Part shown: positions 1-9,808 of the stretch, one piece after another
How positions within the stretch are numbered: the stretch's first letter is position 1
Layout of the letters: every line of letters starts with the position of its first letter
Origin: Hyphomicrobiaceae bacterium
GTDB lineage: Bacteria; Pseudomonadota; Alphaproteobacteria; Rhizobiales; Hyphomicrobiaceae
Length of the DNA: 64,000 bases
Direction: 5' to 3'
Assembly: GCA_030655135.1 (NCBI GenBank)
Contig: JAURWC010000084.1
Coordinates: 372,001-436,000, forward strand
Translations under genes and position numbers: made by a program
The notes under the pieces: model-generated
Told to the model about the DNA's origin: nothing
The model's database searches: none
Seen by the model: only the letters and a program-made list of their open reading frames with translations

Positions 1-480
1 ATGCGCTTCGCTGCGCAGCAAATTTCGCCCCGCCGATGTCGTACCCATGGCCGTGATGGTGATCGATATCGGCCCCGGCCGCCGGTCCGTATCGCCACCC
101 GCCAGCACGATCCCGAACTCTTGCTGCGCCTCGGCAAGTCCGCGCGCGAAGCCTTCGAGCCAGCTGTGCCGCGGCGCCTCGGGAAACGCCAGCGACATCA
201 GGTACGCCACCGGTATCGCACCCTTGGCCGCTAAGTCGGACACATTCACCGCCAGCGCCTTCCAGGCGATGTCGGCGGCATCGTCGTCGGGAAAAAAGTG
301 CACCCCGGCCGCCACTGCATCCATGCTCATGACGAGTTCGTCGCCCTCGGGCACGGCAAGGGCGGCACAGTCATCCATAAGGCCGAAGGCGCCCGGAAAA
401 CCCGCGGACAAAGGCTTCAGGTAACGATCGATGATGTCGGATTCCGACACGGCGCGATCGCCCACACTGGCCTCCGTCAC
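1..480 (-). CDS. thiL: thiamine-monophosphate kinase, N-terminal part (cut by window edge)
   Basis: ThiL phosphorylates thiamine monophosphate to thiamine diphosphate in the cytoplasm, the last step of cofactor formation. The visible 160 residues begin VTEASVGDRAVSESDIIDRY and contain the aspartate-rich MDDCAAL segment that binds Mg-ATP in this AIR-synthase-like family, then DELVMSMDAV and GGDTDRRPG. The start is a GTG whose last bases form the TGA stop of nusB (GTGA overlap), which fixes the frame and implies translational coupling. The C-terminal half lies outside the window. Last visible gene of the rib-nusB operon; nusB-thiL is a common pairing. Confidence 0.9.
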   Translation of the reverse strand, partial: MTEASVGDRAVSESDIIDRYLKPLSAGFPGAFGLMDDCAALAVPEGDELVMSMDAVAAGVHFFPDDDAADIAWKALAVNVSDLAAKGAIPVAYLMSLAFPEAPRHSWLEGFARGLAEAQQEFGIVLAGGDTDRRPGPISITITAMGTTSAGRNLLRSEAH

Positions 481-989
481 TGTTCTGGATTCAGTTCCGC
501 AGTTCTCAGCTTATGCGCAATACGGTCGAGAACGCCATTGACCACGCGCGGCTCATCCTCAGAAAAGAACGCGTGTGCCACGTTGATGTATTCGTTGATG
601 ATCACGCGGGCCGGCACGTCCGGCCGCTCCATCAGCTCGAATACGCCCGCCCGCAGGATCGCGCGCAGAATGGAATCGACGCGCACCAGCCGCCAGCCCG
701 TGGCGAGCTGCTGATCCACCAGCGGATCGATATCGCGCTGGCGCCGCACCACGCCCTTCAGGATGTCGGCAAAGAAAACCGAGTCGGCCGTTTCGAAGCC
801 GTCGCCCGTTTCCTCGTCTTCTCCCGCAACCGTATCGCGGAAGCGCACCGAAACGAACTCGTCGATAACTTCGCTGACATCTGTGCCGGCGAGGTCCATC
901 TGGTAGAGCGCTTGCACCGCTGCCATGCGCGCCGCAGTGCGCGGTCGCGGCGTGTTGGGATCGGCTGATTTCTTCTTGGAAGCCTTCAT
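477..989 (-). CDS. nusB: transcription antitermination protein NusB
   Basis: NusB (170 residues, usual size) joins NusE/S10 at boxA RNA for rRNA antitermination. The all-helical domain begins around RTAARMAAVQALYQMD, the standard NusB opening, and ends with DEPRVVNGVLDRIAH, also typical. An in-frame start lies further upstream, but the ATG at 989 is preferred because it follows the ribH stop by one base and has AGGGG just upstream. The 3' end overlaps thiL by four bases. The lysine-rich N-terminal tail (KASKKKSADP) is unstructured. Confidence 0.94.
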   Translation of the reverse strand: MKASKKKSADPNTPRPRTAARMAAVQALYQMDLAGTDVSEVIDEFVSVRFRDTVAGEDEETGDGFETADSVFFADILKGVVRRQRDIDPLVDQQLATGWRLVRVDSILRAILRAGVFELMERPDVPARVIINEYINVAHAFFSEDEPRVVNGVLDRIAHKLRTAELNPEQ

Positions 990-990
990 G

Positions 991-1539
991 TCATTCCCCT
1001 GCCGCTGTGCGAGATGCCGGCTTCTGAGCATCCTCGCCACTCAGTTGTTGTTTGACTTCGATCATCCGCAGGCAGGCCCGCGCGGCATCGCCGCCCTTGC
1101 CCTCGCGGCCGCCTTGCGCACGCTCTTGTGCCTGCGCCATCGTTTCGACCGTCAGGATCGCATTGCCGAGCGGAATAGCGTGGCGCACCGCCACGTCCAT
1201 CAGCCAGTGATTGGCATTGTTGCAGACGATATCGTAGTGCCCCGTCTCGCCGCGAATGACGCAGCCCAGCGCCACGGCACCCACGTACGCCGGATCACTG
1301 CCCGCGAACTTGCCCGCAGCCGCGGCCTGCGCCAGCACCTGCGGAATTTCCAGCGCGCCCGGCACGGCAACGCGCTGATACGTCCCGCCAGCTGCCTCGA
1401 TCTCCGCAATCGCACCCGCAGCCAGGCCGTCGCCGATGTCCTCGTAGAAGCGTGCTTCGATAATGAGGATGCGTCCCGCGCAACGGTACGGCGAGCCCGC
1501 TGCTGCGGCGGACGTGGCGCCCTGCGGTTTGGTGACCAT
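991..1539 (-). CDS. ribH: 6,7-dimethyl-8-ribityllumazine synthase
   Basis: Lumazine synthase condenses 5-amino-6-ribitylamino-uracil with dihydroxybutanone phosphate, the penultimate riboflavin step. The 182-residue protein has RILIIEARFYEDI (substrate-binding first strand), VPGALEIP, the catalytic histidine segment IRGETGHYDIV, and a glycine/threonine loop PLGNAILTVET. The C-terminal tail of about 30 residues is a little longer than in minimal homologues. It lies between ribBA (5-base gap) and nusB (1-base gap), clearly one operon. Confidence 0.95.
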   Translation of the reverse strand: MVTKPQGATSAAAAGSPYRCAGRILIIEARFYEDIGDGLAAGAIAEIEAAGGTYQRVAVPGALEIPQVLAQAAAAGKFAGSDPAYVGAVALGCVIRGETGHYDIVCNNANHWLMDVAVRHAIPLGNAILTVETMAQAQERAQGGREGKGGDAARACLRMIEVKQQLSGEDAQKPASRTAAGE

Positions 1540-1544
1540 GGCCG

Positions 1545-2705
1545 CTACTCGATCCTGCGCGTGCCGACGATGTGCAGCCCGAAGGCCTCCACGCCGACGT
1601 AAACGGGGGCATCCGTATTCGTCAGCAGGATCATGTCCGTCACGCCGAGATCACGCAGGATCTGCGAGCCGACACCGACTTCGACCTGCCGCCGCTCGCG
1701 GCCCTTGGACGTATTTGTCTCCGGGACGCTGGGTTTCTGTTGTGCCACCCAGTCCGAAATCGTAGTCGCGCCCAGATCGCGGATGAGCACGATCACGCCG
1801 CGCCCCTCGTCCGCAATCAGCTGCATCGCCTTGCCGATCTGCGACGTGCCGTCGGCCGCCGCGCCCACGCCCAGCAGATCCTGCAGCGCGTTGACCGCGT
1901 GCACACGCACGAGCACCGGCCCGCCCTTTGAGACATCGCCTTTGACCAGCGCCAGATGTTCTGCGCCATCGACCGTCTTGGCATAGACGTGCATGTCGAA
2001 TGCGCCGCCATGCGCACTTTCCACCTGCCGCCGCGCTACGTGATGCACCAGCGTGTCGTTGCGCAAGCGGTAGGCGATGAGATCTTCGATCGTGCCGATC
2101 TTCAGCCCGTGCCGCTGCGCGAACGGCACCAGATCCGGCATGCGGGCCATCGTGCCGTCGTCGTTCATGATCTCGCAGATCACCGCCGCCGGCTGCAGGC
2201 CCGCAAGCCGCGCCAAATCGACGGACGCTTCGGTATGCCCCGCACGGATCAGCACCCCGCCTTCGCGTGCCACCAGCGGGAACACGTGTCCCGGCGAAAC
2301 GATATCATCCGCGCTCTTCGACGGATCGATCGCCGTCGCGATGGTGCGCGCGCGATCGCCGGCGGAGATGCCGGTCGAGATACCCTCGCGTGCCTCGATC
2401 GACTGCGTAAAGGCCGTGCGGTTGCGCGACGCGTTCGTTCGCGTCATCGCCTTGAGATTGAGTTCACTGGCGCGCGCCTCCGTCAACGTCAGGCAGATCA
2501 GCCCGCGCCCATGCTTGGCCATGAAATTGATCGTGTCGGGCGTCGCCATCTGCGCCGATGCCACGAGGTCGCCCTCGTTCTCGCGATCCTCCGCGTCGAC
2601 GAGCACGACCATGCGCCCATTGCGCAGATCTTCCACGATCTCGTCCGTGGATGACAGGAAGCCCCTGCCTTCCTGAAAGACCGCGATACCTGAGCCTCGG
2701 CTCAC
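1545..2705 (-). CDS. ribBA: bifunctional-type RibBA: 3,4-dihydroxy-2-butanone 4-phosphate synthase with a degenerate GTP cyclohydrolase II domain
   Basis: Residues about 10-205 form the DHBP synthase domain, which converts ribulose 5-phosphate to dihydroxybutanone phosphate: acidic metal loop DAEDRENEGDL (around residue 40), STGISAGDRA, and VSPGHVFPL with RAGHTEASVDLARL. Residues about 220-386 align in outline to GTP cyclohydrolase II, but the zinc cysteines expected in a GD-x-LGSLRCDCG-like motif are missing: the equivalent stretch (about 266-279) reads VRVHAVNALQDLLG. I infer the first half is active and the second probably is not. The GTG at 2705 is chosen because it overlaps the ribE stop as GTGA and has GGAG upstream. 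Confidence 0.9.
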   Translation of the reverse strand: MSRGSGIAVFQEGRGFLSSTDEIVEDLRNGRMVVLVDAEDRENEGDLVASAQMATPDTINFMAKHGRGLICLTLTEARASELNLKAMTRTNASRNRTAFTQSIEAREGISTGISAGDRARTIATAIDPSKSADDIVSPGHVFPLVAREGGVLIRAGHTEASVDLARLAGLQPAAVICEIMNDDGTMARMPDLVPFAQRHGLKIGTIEDLIAYRLRNDTLVHHVARRQVESAHGGAFDMHVYAKTVDGAEHLALVKGDVSKGGPVLVRVHAVNALQDLLGVGAAADGTSQIGKAMQLIADEGRGVIVLIRDLGATTISDWVAQQKPSVPETNTSKGRERRQVEVGVGSQILRDLGVTDMILLTNTDAPVYVGVEAFGLHIVGTRRIE

Positions 2706-3295
2706 CTGGGAAACTCCATCATGCGGGCTACATAGCGCGCGAACACATCGACCTCGAGATTGATCGGGTCGCCGGGCGTTTTGCGCCCCCACGTCGTTTG
2801 CGTCAAGGTGTGCGGAATGAGATTGACGCCGAACCTGCGGCCCTCCGCCTCGTTGACGGTGAGCGACGTCCCAGACAGCGCTACGGAGCCCTTGGGCGCG
2901 ATGAACCGCGCCAGAGCCTCTGGCACCTCGAAACTGAAGCGCAGGCTTTCGCCATCCGGCGTGATCGACGCGATGCGCGCCACCCCGTCCACATGCCCTG
3001 AGACGACATGCCCGCCCAGTTCGTCCCCTGCCCGCAGCGCGCGTTCTAGGTTAACTGCGTCACCGGATTTCCAGTCGCCCAGCGTCGTCTTCGACAGCGT
3101 TTCGTTCGACACGTCGACCGTAAAGATGCTTCCCGCGCCGTCCGGCGTCACGCGCGTCACGGTGAGGCAGCACCCATCGCAGCCGATCGACGCGCCGAGC
3201 GTGATCGTCGCCGCGTCGTACGCACAGCGGATCGCATAGCGCCCGCCCTCGCGCTGCACCACTTCGCCGACGTCCGTGATGATACCCGTGAACAC
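2702..3295 (-). CDS. ribE: riboflavin synthase, alpha-chain type
   Basis: Riboflavin synthase dismutates two molecules of dimethylribityllumazine to riboflavin. The 197-residue protein shows the two repeated lumazine-binding barrels: the first with GASIGCDGCCLTVT, the second with KGSVALSGTSLTVNEA, and the standard opening FTGIITDVGEV. The start is a GTG at 3295 with GAGAGG five bases upstream; longer in-frame versions add a non-homologous stretch. It overlaps the ribBA start by four bases. A 252-base gap separates it from ribD upstream. Confidence 0.94.
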   Translation of the reverse strand: MFTGIITDVGEVVQREGGRYAIRCAYDAATITLGASIGCDGCCLTVTRVTPDGAGSIFTVDVSNETLSKTTLGDWKSGDAVNLERALRAGDELGGHVVSGHVDGVARIASITPDGESLRFSFEVPEALARFIAPKGSVALSGTSLTVNEAEGRRFGVNLIPHTLTQTTWGRKTPGDPINLEVDVFARYVARMMEFPR

Positions 3296-3370
3296 GTTGC
3301 CTCTCGCCTCAAAATTCGCGCTGCAAAACCGCCGCCGGCCACCACGAACGTCATGGTCGCGCAGGCGACC

Positions 3371-3488
3371 ATCCACGACACGCCTCAAACGCGACCGGCA
3401 CCACCCGAGATCTGGCCAGCGTCAAAGCGTCCCTCGGTTGTCTCAGTCTCCCAAGCGTGTCGTGGATCCCCGCCTTCGCGGGATGACG
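3371..3488. repeat. inverted repeat plus short REP-like palindrome in the ribD-ribE gap
   Basis: In the only long gap of the rib operon, a 12-base sequence ATCCACGACACG (3371-3382) recurs as its exact reverse complement at 3456-3467. Partly overlapping the second arm is TGGATCCCCGCC-TTC-GCGGGAT (from 3463), a small stem-loop like ones dispersed in many proteobacterial genomes. No open reading frame with coding character lies in 3296-3547. It may be a small non-autonomous mobile repeat or an mRNA-processing hairpin. Confidence 0.45.
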
Positions 3489-3547
3489 TTGGGAGGAGGG
3501 ACCACCTCGGCAACAGCAGCCGTCGAGGTCGCGCCGTATCGCCCATT

Positions 3548-4660
3548 TTACCGCTTAGCTCTGAACACGGTCACCACATCTTCCGCAAGCTTAAGCTCGG
3601 AAATGCGGGATAAACCGTCAAGGTTGATGAATGCCGAAGCCCCGCTTCTGGCGTCAGAACCAGGCCCCTGCGCCTGATAAACGACAACTTCGTCGATCAC
3701 CCCGGCATCGGCGAACGCCCGCCAGACCTGCGGGCCGCCTTCCACCAGCAATCGTGTAATTCCTTCATCCGCCAATGCGCCCAGGGCCTCGCCAATATCC
3801 AATGGTGCATTCGCAGCAACCGGCACCACAAGCACGCCTGCCGCCCGAAGGCGTCCGGCCGCAACCGGCCCAGCCTCATCAGACGTCAACACCCACGTTG
3901 GCTCCTCGCGAGCGGTCGCAAAAACTTTCGCGTCGAGCGGTACGTCGAGCCTTGAACTTAAAACCACCCGCACCGGCGAGCGCTCGATCATCCCCGGCAG
4001 CCGGCACGTCAGCTGCGGATCGTCGTCCGCAATCGTGCGCGCCCCAACCAAGATCGCATCCGCCTCCGCGCGCAGCATCGCGCCGTGCGCCCGCGCCTCA
4101 GCGCTCGTGACCCACGCCGGCTGGCCGGCGTCTCCACGCGGCACCTCACCATCGGCTGATAACGCTAGTTTCAGCTGCACGAACGGCCGCTGCTCCGTAG
4201 TGCGTAAGATGTGCCCCAGCGTCAGCCAGTGCGCCTCATCCGCCAGAAGGCCGGTCTCGACCGCAATGCCCGCCTTGCGCATCCATTCCAGCCCGCGCCC
4301 TGCCACACGCGTGTCTGGATCACCGATCGCCACCACCACGCGCTTCAAGCCCGCATCAATTATCGCGTTTGCGCACGGCCCCGTCCTGCCGTGATGGGAG
4401 CACGGCTCCAGCGACACGTACATCGTCGCCCCGCGCGCCCGCGCCCCCGCCCGTGCAATCGCTTCCGTCTCCGCGTGCGGCCGCCCTCCCGGCTGCGTCC
4501 AGCCCCGCGCAAAAACTTCGCCGCTCGCCTCATCGGCGATCACCGCGCCAACCGCGGGGTTCGGCGCCACGCGCCCCAACCCGCGCTTGGCCATGCGCAG
4601 CGCGATACCCATCATGTCTCGATCGAAAGAGGCCGCCACGCGAACCCTATCTCCGGCCAC
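3548..4660 (-). CDS. ribD: bifunctional diaminohydroxyphosphoribosylaminopyrimidine deaminase / 5-amino-6-(5-phosphoribosylamino)uracil reductase
   Basis: RibD performs the second and third riboflavin steps. The N-terminal cytidine-deaminase-like domain (residues about 10-150) has APNPAVGAVI, the zinc histidine in GGRPHAETEA and the two zinc cysteines in EPCSHHGRTGPC. The C-terminal reductase domain (about 155-370) has QLKLALSADGEV, ADAILVGARTIADDDP and LLVEGGPQVWRAF. Length 370 is normal. The GTG start at 4660 lies six bases after the nrdR stop; no strong ribosome-binding site is visible, so translation may depend on coupling to nrdR. Confidence 0.93.
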   Translation of the reverse strand: MAGDRVRVAASFDRDMMGIALRMAKRGLGRVAPNPAVGAVIADEASGEVFARGWTQPGGRPHAETEAIARAGARARGATMYVSLEPCSHHGRTGPCANAIIDAGLKRVVVAIGDPDTRVAGRGLEWMRKAGIAVETGLLADEAHWLTLGHILRTTEQRPFVQLKLALSADGEVPRGDAGQPAWVTSAEARAHGAMLRAEADAILVGARTIADDDPQLTCRLPGMIERSPVRVVLSSRLDVPLDAKVFATAREEPTWVLTSDEAGPVAAGRLRAAGVLVVPVAANAPLDIGEALGALADEGITRLLVEGGPQVWRAFADAGVIDEVVVYQAQGPGSDARSGASAFINLDGLSRISELKLAEDVVTVFRAKR

Positions 4661-4666
4661 GCCGGC

Positions 4667-5161
4667 TCATCGCTTGTTGCCCGCGCTGGCCGCAACGGCG
4701 TTGCCTTCATCCTCGCGTGCGATCTCGCCCAGCACTTCCTGGAAATCCGCCGCCTCGCGGAAGTCGCGATAAACCGAGGCAAACCGCACATACGCGACGG
4801 GATCGACGCCACGCAGCGCCTCCATCACGTACTCGCCGATGATCGACGACTGGATCTCGGACTCCCCTGAGCTTTCCAGCTGGCGCACGATACCCGACAC
4901 CATGCGCTCGATGCGGTCTCCGTCGATCGGCCGCTTGCGCAGCGCGACGTCGACGGACTTCAGCAGCTTGTCTCGCTCGAACGCCACCTTGCGCCCCGAC
5001 CGCTTCACGACAACCAATTCGCGCAGCTGCACCCGCTCGAACGTTGTGAACCGTCCACCGCAGTCCGGACACACCCGCCGCCGCCGGATGGATGCATTCT
5101 CCTCCGTCGGCCGGCTGTCCTTCACCTGCGTATTTTCGCCCGAACAGTAGGGGCAGCGCAT
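4667..5161 (-). CDS. nrdR: transcriptional repressor NrdR
   Basis: NrdR senses (d)ATP and represses ribonucleotide reductase genes. The 164-residue protein has an N-terminal zinc ribbon (MRCPYCSG at 1-8, VCPDCGGRF around 30-38, with CxxC pairs at 3/6 and 31/34) followed by an ATP-cone domain ([20 protein letters not shown] onward). It is first in the riboflavin operon, a common arrangement (nrdR-ribD) in this class. A class II reductase gene, a possible target, is at 33138. The only sequence upstream before glyA is 170 bases rich in palindromes. Confidence 0.95.
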   Translation of the reverse strand: MRCPYCSGENTQVKDSRPTEENASIRRRRVCPDCGGRFTTFERVQLRELVVVKRSGRKVAFERDKLLKSVDVALRKRPIDGDRIERMVSGIVRQLESSGESEIQSSIIGEYVMEALRGVDPVAYVRFASVYRDFREAADFQEVLGEIAREDEGNAVAASAGNKR

Positions 5162-5179
5162 GAAAATCTCCGGTCATCT

Positions 5180-5203
5180 GGGGTCAGACCTCGGTCTGAC
5201 CCC
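5180..5203. repeat. dispersed palindrome, copy 1
   Basis: Perfect palindrome GGGGTCAGACC-TC-GGTCTGACCCC of 24 bases just upstream of nrdR, between nrdR and glyA, which run in the same direction. Identical or near-identical copies occur at 14750, 36914, 44127 and 62246. There is no uridine run, so here it does not look like a simple intrinsic terminator. Confidence 0.85.
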
Positions 5204-5251
5204 GAAGCGAACCGGGGTTTTAAGCCACAACACGGCAATGCTCAAAGGAAA

Positions 5252-5279
5252 TGGGGTCGAACCCAAAGGTTCGACCCCA
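5252..5279. repeat. variant palindrome (GGTTCGACCCC type)
   Basis: Perfect 12-base arms TGGGGTCGAACC and GGTTCGACCCCA separated by CAAA. It shares the outer GGGGTC/GACCCC with copy 1 but differs at the core, so it may be a second subfamily of the same element. Confidence 0.75.
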
Positions 5280-5307
5280 AACAGATCAGAAACGCATATT
5301 GCAACCA

Positions 5308-5327
5308 GGTCAGACCGAGGCCTGACC
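5308..5327. repeat. dispersed palindrome, diverged copy
   Basis: GGTCAGACC-GA-GGCCTGACC is the same palindrome as copy 1 in opposite orientation with one core change. It sits 8 bases beyond the glyA stop codon at 5336-5338, in the position of a 3' hairpin for glyA. Confidence 0.7.
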
Positions 5328-5335
5328 CTGCAGCC

Positions 5336-6637
<1,302 letters not shown>

Positions 6638-6844
6638 GGGGAGTTTCCTCGTTCTGGCGGCATTGGTTCTTGAGGGTCAGAACGGAACTGGCGTCGTGCA
6701 ATTGACTGAATGCTGACGCCGGCGCCTCCGGCAGTACCCTATTAGAGCCCATACCATTTTCCAATGGCGCTCGCCAACAAACTATCCGCAGAGCGACGAT
6801 GCTACGCAGGATTGCTCTGGCCGATACACCTGGGTAGGCCCAGC

Positions 6845-8077
6845 CTACTCCGCTGCGAGCCGTCCGAAATGGCCGACAGACACTGGGCAAGCTGCCCAAA
6901 GTTCGGTCAGCGCGGTCACGAGACGATCCATCTGCGCATCCGTATGCTGCGGCGATGGCGTCAGGCGAATGCGCTCCGTGCCCTTCGGCACAGTCGGATA
7001 ATTGATCGGCTGGGCATAAATTCCGTAGTGCGTCAGCAGCGTGTCGGTGAGGCGCTTGCAGTGCACCGGATCACCGACCGTAACCGGCACGATGTGGCTG
7101 GAGCCTTCGATCACCGGCAAGCCGGCGTCGATAAGCCGGGCCTTCAGCGTCTTGGCACGTTCCTGATGCCGTTCGCGTTCCACCGAGCTGGACTTGAGGT
7201 GGCGGATAGACGCCAGCGCACCGGCCGCGATCGCCGGAGCCAGCGACGTCGTGAAAATGAAGCCGGCGGCATACGAGCGGATCGCATCGCAAAGAACGCG
7301 GCTGCCGGCAATGTAGCCGCCCATGACGCCAAAGCCCTTGGCCAAGGTGCCGTTGATGACGTCGATGCGATGCATCACGCCATCGCGCTCGGCGATGCCG
7401 CCACCGCGCGGGCCGTAGAGACCGACGGCGTGCACTTCATCGAGGTACGTCATCGCACCATACTTATCGGCGAGGTCGCAGATCGCCGAGATCGGCGCGA
7501 TATGGCCGTCCATCGAATAGACGGACTCGAACGCGATGATCTTTGGCGTGCCGAGCGGCAGCGCCTTCAGTTTTTCTTCGAGATCGGCAACGTCGTTGTG
7601 GCGGAAGATCTGCTTAGGCCCGCCGCCATGGCGAATGCCCTCGATCATGGACGCATGATTTTTTTCATCCGACACCACTACGCAACCGGGCAGCAGCTTC
7701 ACCAGCGTGGCAAGCGTCGCGTCGTTGGCGACATAAGCCGAGGTGAACAACAGCGCGCCTTCCTTGCCATGCAGGTCGGCAAGTTCCGCTTCCAGTTCGA
7801 CGTGATAATGCGAGGTGCCCGAGATATTGCGCGTGCCGCCCGAACCGGCACCGACGAGGTCGATGGCCTCGTGCATGGCCGCCGTCACCTTGGGGTTCTG
7901 GCCCATGCCGAGATAGTCGTTGGAACACCAGACGGTGATGTCACGCGTGTCGCCGTCGGCGAAATGGCGTGCTTCCGGAAAGGCGCCGCGTGTGCGCTTG
8001 AGGTCGGCGAAGACGCGATAGCGGCCTTCCCGCCGCACTGCATCCAGAGCGGCACTCAGATACTTCGCGTAATCCAT
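6845..8077 (-). CDS. hemA: 5-aminolevulinate synthase
   Basis: Condenses glycine and succinyl-CoA to 5-aminolevulinate, first step of tetrapyrrole synthesis by the C4 route characteristic of alphaproteobacteria. The 410-residue PLP enzyme has [15 protein letters not shown], the cofactor aspartate in [18 protein letters not shown] and the Schiff-base lysine in [12 protein letters not shown] (Lys247). A longer in-frame extension up to 8260 exists, but ATG at 8077 ([20 protein letters not shown]) matches the family start. The 210 bases upstream (8078-8287) are locally AT-rich and probably hold the promoter; I see no clear FNR-type dyad. Confidence 0.96.
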   Translation of the reverse strand: MDYAKYLSAALDAVRREGRYRVFADLKRTRGAFPEARHFADGDTRDITVWCSNDYLGMGQNPKVTAAMHEAIDLVGAGSGGTRNISGTSHYHVELEAELADLHGKEGALLFTSAYVANDATLATLVKLLPGCVVVSDEKNHASMIEGIRHGGGPKQIFRHNDVADLEEKLKALPLGTPKIIAFESVYSMDGHIAPISAICDLADKYGAMTYLDEVHAVGLYGPRGGGIAERDGVMHRIDVINGTLAKGFGVMGGYIAGSRVLCDAIRSYAAGFIFTTSLAPAIAAGALASIRHLKSSSVERERHQERAKTLKARLIDAGLPVIEGSSHIVPVTVGDPVHCKRLTDTLLTHYGIYAQPINYPTVPKGTERIRLTPSPQHTDAQMDRLVTALTELWAACPVSVGHFGRLAAE

Positions 8078-8287
8078 ATCCCGACAGTGTCCCTGAGCAG
8101 TTTCCCAGTGCGGCGTCCCAGCGCGGTTTCCGCACTTTTTATTAGTTCTAACATTGCGCATGGTGATTGGGAGTTCAACTGCGTTTATGTCGCGGTTATC
8201 CAAAATATGCGCTGCGCTGCAGCAAAGATAGGACGCCGCTAACCCGCAGGCGCGCAACATAAATTCCGAGCGGCGGAAAAGGTTATT

Positions 8288-9640
8288 TCAGTATGCGCCA
8301 GCAATCTCGCCGACGCCGTCGCGATTGTACAAATCGCGGCGGAAATGCACCGAGCCATCCGCGGTCGCCCAAGCCGTGACGTAGATGAAATAGAGCGCAA
8401 CCGGCTTTTTCACCTTCACGTCCTTGCGTTCTCCGCTCTCCTTCATCTGTTCGACGTGACCGCTGCTCCAGCCCTGCGGGGCCAAGATCCACAGCGCCAG
8501 CCGATCAATGCCGCTGACGCGCACGCAGCCGGAACTGTCCGCCCGGAAGTTGCGGCCGAAGATTGAGTTCTTCGGCGTGTCGTGCATGTAGACCGAATGC
8601 GCGTTCGCAAAGTTGATCTTCAGGAAGCCGAGCGGATTGTCTTTCCCCGGCTTTTGAGAATACGACAGCGCAGCCGGCTGCCCGGACGACCAGTTGATCG
8701 CCTCCGGATTGAGCTTCTTGCCGGAGCCGTCGAAGGCATCGATGCCGAACTTCACGAGTACGTTCTTGCCGGAAGCCTGCATCTCGCGTCCGCGCGGAAT
8801 GAGATCCTTACTGATCACCGTGGGCGGCAGCCGCCAGACGGGATTGAAGTTCATCTCGTAGATGGCCGTGCGCAACAGCGGCGTTGGCCGGTCCGGCTTG
8901 CCGACGACACCGGCATAGCGGTCCACCACATGGCCATTCTCGACCGCCTCGATCTGCGCAGCCGGAATATTGACCATCACGTACTTCTTGGCCGTACCGG
9001 ACGACGCTTGCGTCAGCCGGTCGACGTTGACCTTGAGCTGCTTCAGCCGCCCCTCGGCCGGCACGTTGAGCGCCGCAATCGTTCGCTTGTCGACGATGCC
9101 CGTAGGCGTAAGTCCGTTCGAGGACTGGTAGCGCTTCACCGCCTCTTGCAGTTCACCGTCGTACGTCTCGCTCTTGCTGGTGTCGCCCTTGTATTCGCCG
9201 GACGCCTTCAGCCGGTCGCGCAGCATCGCGATCGCGTAGCTCGCCTGCCCCGGCTGGATCTCGATGTTGGGTACGGTCGGCCAGCCGCCCTGAGCAACGA
9301 TATCGGAATAGCGTTTCACCGCAGCCTTTGTCGCCGCGATGTTGCCCTTCGAAAGCGTCGCCGTTCCCTTTTCGGGATTGACCTCATATTCCTTGATGAA
9401 CTCACGGCTGGAGGTATCCGTACCGCCACCTGCACCCGGCCCGACCGGACCGAATTGGATGCCGTCGAAGGCGACCGCAGACGGTGCGCCAGACAGAACG
9501 GCTGCCAATGCCGCGCAAGCGCGCAACTGACCCAGCGTCGCGAAAGCGCGCAACTGACCCAGCGTCGCGAAGGCGCGCGACTGACCGGGCGTCGCGAGGG
9601 CGCGCAACCGTCGTGCAGATACCGCAGAGTGTGAGGCCAT
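8288..9640 (-). CDS. periplasmic L,D-transpeptidase (YkuD domain) with peptidoglycan-binding domain
   Basis: Predicted to form 3-3 cross-links in, or attach proteins to, peptidoglycan. The 450-residue protein has a signal-like N-terminus, a peptidoglycan-binding type 1 domain (YDGELQEAVKRYQSSNGL, then GIVDKRTIAALN) and a C-terminal YkuD domain with MHDTPKNSIFGRNFRADSSG followed by the catalytic CVRV (Cys372). The layout resembles the large YcbB-type family. Oddity: the segment before the signal cleavage region contains a 27-base tandem repeat giving RAFATLGQL-type nonapeptides. The start at 9640 is likely but lacks a clear ribosome-binding site. A broken LdtR-like regulator lies just upstream. 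Confidence 0.92.
   Translation of the reverse strand: MASHSAVSARRLRALATPGQSRAFATLGQLRAFATLGQLRACAALAAVLSGAPSAVAFDGIQFGPVGPGAGGGTDTSSREFIKEYEVNPEKGTATLSKGNIAATKAAVKRYSDIVAQGGWPTVPNIEIQPGQASYAIAMLRDRLKASGEYKGDTSKSETYDGELQEAVKRYQSSNGLTPTGIVDKRTIAALNVPAEGRLKQLKVNVDRLTQASSGTAKKYVMVNIPAAQIEAVENGHVVDRYAGVVGKPDRPTPLLRTAIYEMNFNPVWRLPPTVISKDLIPRGREMQASGKNVLVKFGIDAFDGSGKKLNPEAINWSSGQPAALSYSQKPGKDNPLGFLKINFANAHSVYMHDTPKNSIFGRNFRADSSGCVRVSGIDRLALWILAPQGWSSGHVEQMKESGERKDVKVKKPVALYFIYVTAWATADGSVHFRRDLYNRDGVGEIAGAY
9513..9608. repeat. 27-bp tandem repeat inside the L,D-transpeptidase signal region
   Basis: Three units of 27 bases (9513-9539, 9540-9566, 9567-9593) and a partial fourth. Units 1 and 2 differ at only one or two positions; unit 3 has a few more changes. 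Being a multiple of three, the repeat keeps the frame and encodes nine-residue units in the N-terminal export signal. Confidence 0.9.
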
Positions 9641-9808
9641 GACAGAAACCGTCAGCGCTGAATGATCAGCCGCCTCAGCAAAGCGGACGGCGCGCCGAAG
9701 GTGCCCGACGGCAGGGCGCTTGCAAAGCCCTTTCCGGGTTATGAACAACCGACGCCAGGGCAAACGAGGCCCCGCCGCCACAACGATGACTGCTGCAAAA
9801 GGGAAGCT

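Noticed and set aside
2706-3547. FMN riboswitch controlling riboflavin genes
   Set aside because: No conserved RFN segments seen upstream of any rib gene.
5252-5279. tRNA T-loop (GGTTCGACCCC)
   Set aside because: It is one arm of a perfect palindrome; no cloverleaf possible.
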